DNA of 6,776 bases, from the NCBI GenBank assembly GCA_020025915.1, contig JAHHRH010000071.1, positions 1-6,776 on the forward strand. Reading direction: 5' to 3'. The stretch comes from Sutterella sp. (GTDB lineage Bacteria > Pseudomonadota > Gammaproteobacteria > Burkholderiales > Burkholderiaceae_F). The notes below the pieces were generated by a model. The model saw only the letters and a program-made list of their open reading frames with translations, had not been told where the DNA came from and made no database searches. Below are positions 5,911 through 6,776 of the stretch, piece by piece; position 1 is the first letter of the stretch; the number at the start of each line of letters is the position of its first letter. Both the position numbers and the translations under genes were made by a program.

Positions 5911-6528
5911 GAAGCGCGTCAAGCCGCTTTTGGCCAATGAACGGCCAGCTCCCCGCATTGCGGGGTCCCTCCATTAACTGCCCTTCCTGGCTTGATCCGA
6001 TCAACCGTGATGGTTTGTCGGGATTAAGGAATTGGAAGCTGGCCATTTGGAAGTGGCGAACGACACCGCTAATCCAGGGATTGCGCTCGCGAGCCTGGAG
6101 AAGCACCAAACGACGATGGTCTTGGATGCAACCGTCGTAACCCTTGAAGCGGCTCTCAGGCGTCACATTGTTGATGCCAAAGTGCACCCAGTCCTCGTTG
6201 TACTTCTTGACAAATTCAGAGAGAATCGTCTTTCATCACCCAGGGAACGGTACTGACGCTTACCCATGTAGCCACGGTACTTCATGGTCTTGAAGAGAGA
6301 CTCACTGTAAGGATTGTCATTGCTAACCCTCGGACGACTTCGAGATGGTTCAACCTCATATTTGGCCAATAGGGCAAGAGTGCTCGCAGCCTTCATGGCA
6401 GCACCATTATCCGAGTGAAGGACGAGAGCGCGAGGTTTGATGCGATGCTTTCTAATCGCATCCTCAAGGAACTTCACTGCATTTTCAGCACTCTCCGAAT
6501 CGAAAACACCAATATGGACGACGTATCG
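5900..6528 (-). pseudogene. Truncated, frameshifted IS3-family transposase (OrfB)
   Basis: On the minus strand the frame opens with VVHIGVFDSESAENA and continues with LVLHSDNGAAMK (second catalytic Asp), SRPRVSNDNPYSESLFKTMKYRG (catalytic Glu in SES) and YRSLGDE. A frameshift near 6224-6237 then moves the reading to another frame, which continues with KTILSEFVKKYNEDW, VTPESRFKGYDG, IQDHRRLVLLQARER and LNPDKPS. This is the order of the C-terminal two thirds of an IS3 OrfB integrase domain. Family-like sequence covers about 6008-6525; the last 36 codons to the TAG at 5900 look non-conserved. OrfA, the start of OrfB and the first catalytic Asp are missing, cut off exactly where TnpB-like sequence begins. 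TTAACTGCCC at 5974-5983 resembles an IS3 terminal repeat and may be the right end (weak). The gene cannot be functional. Confidence 0.8.
5951..5965. repeat. GC-rich short hairpin
   Basis: CCCCGC (5951-5956) and GCGGGG (5960-5965) pair perfectly around a 3-nt loop. It lies just beyond the conserved end of the IS3 transposase. No T-run follows on either strand. It is probably part of the element's terminal region or of the DNA flanking it. Confidence 0.45.
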
Positions 6529-6776
6529 GATTTATTTGCCGAGTATCGGTTGGGGCAAATACAAGCGAAGCCGCTTCATTCAAGGCAAGGCCAAGAATGT
6601 AACGGTTTCCCGACAGGCCGACGGATGGCACGTTTGCATCCAGACCGAGTACGAAATGGAGCCTCCCGAGCATGCTGGCGATAGTGTTGGCATTGACATG
6701 GGATGCGTGCGTTTCTGCACGCTTTCCGACGGCACATTCTTCGAACCGTGCGGTGCACTCAAGAAGCGACTTAAGA
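6527..6776 (+). pseudogene. tnpB: 5'-truncated TnpB (IS200/IS605-family OrfB), continues past the window
   Basis: Frame 2 of the plus strand reads RIYLPSIGWGKYKRS, then KNVTVSRQADGWHVCIQTEYE and VGIDMGCVRFCTLSDGTFFEP to the edge. This is the middle of a TnpB protein: the segment before the RuvC-like nuclease domain, and then RuvC-I with its catalytic Asp in GIDMG. TnpB proteins are RNA-guided nucleases of IS200/IS605 elements and the relatives from which Cas12 arose. Homology starts abruptly at about 6527. Upstream codons in the same frame do not resemble TnpB and are instead the complement of the IS3 fragment, so the N-terminal part of the protein is gone. RuvC-II, the zinc finger, RuvC-III and any guide-RNA region would lie outside the window. 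As truncated, it should not be active. Confidence 0.75.

Noticed and set aside
5845..5965. Rho-independent terminators at the two GC-rich hairpins
   Set aside because: Neither hairpin is followed by a T-run on either strand.
6224..6237. Programmed frameshift of an IS3 element
   Set aside because: IS3 frameshifting occurs between OrfA and OrfB on an A-rich slippery site. This break is deep inside OrfB and lacks a proper slippery heptamer.
1..6776. CRISPR array, tRNA or rRNA genes
   Set aside because: I saw no regularly spaced direct repeats, and no tRNA cloverleaf or rRNA-like sequence on either strand.

Overview
The window looks like a chromosomal segment of a Gram-negative, anaerobically respiring bacterium. 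I would guess a gut betaproteobacterium of the Sutterella/Parasutterella type. The reasons are two secreted enzymes with Sec signal peptides, one of them a UrdA-like flavin reductase of the kind that is abundant in that group, moderate GC content, and heavy insertion-sequence debris. The taxonomic guess is inference; no marker gene is present.

Layout. Positions 1-358 (minus strand) hold the decayed 5' part of a transposase gene. Positions 359-832 hold no recognisable gene but carry several hairpins, two of which look like terminators. A strong minus-strand terminator (834-860) ends the only intact unit in the window, a two-gene minus-strand operon. Its promoter-proximal gene (2740-4407) encodes an exported protein of the histidine/phenylalanine ammonia-lyase fold. 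The second gene (921-2651) encodes an exported FMN/FAD reductase of the urocanate reductase (UrdA) type. About 650 bp of AT-rich, palindrome-bearing DNA (4408-5064) lies upstream. The right third (5065-6776) is a pile of broken mobile elements: a 5'-truncated IS1380-type transposase, a nested palindrome, a truncated and frameshifted IS3-family OrfB, and a 5'-truncated IS200/IS605-family TnpB on the plus strand that runs off the window.

How the genes work together. The lyase is not a normal histidine ammonia-lyase. The Ala-Ser-Gly tripeptide that cyclises to the MIO cofactor is absent (Gly-Asp-Ala-Asp instead), and several other catalytic positions are changed. The known MIO-free members of this fold are ergothionases, which eliminate trimethylamine from ergothioneine to give thiourocanate. 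The reductase next door keeps the Tyr/Asp pair that UrdA uses to recognise an imidazole acrylate, at identical spacing. The simplest reading is a periplasmic two-step pathway: a trimethylated histidine derivative (ergothioneine or hercynine) is split to trimethylamine plus (thio)urocanate, and the acrylate is reduced as a terminal electron acceptor. The substrate assignment is inference from motifs and context.
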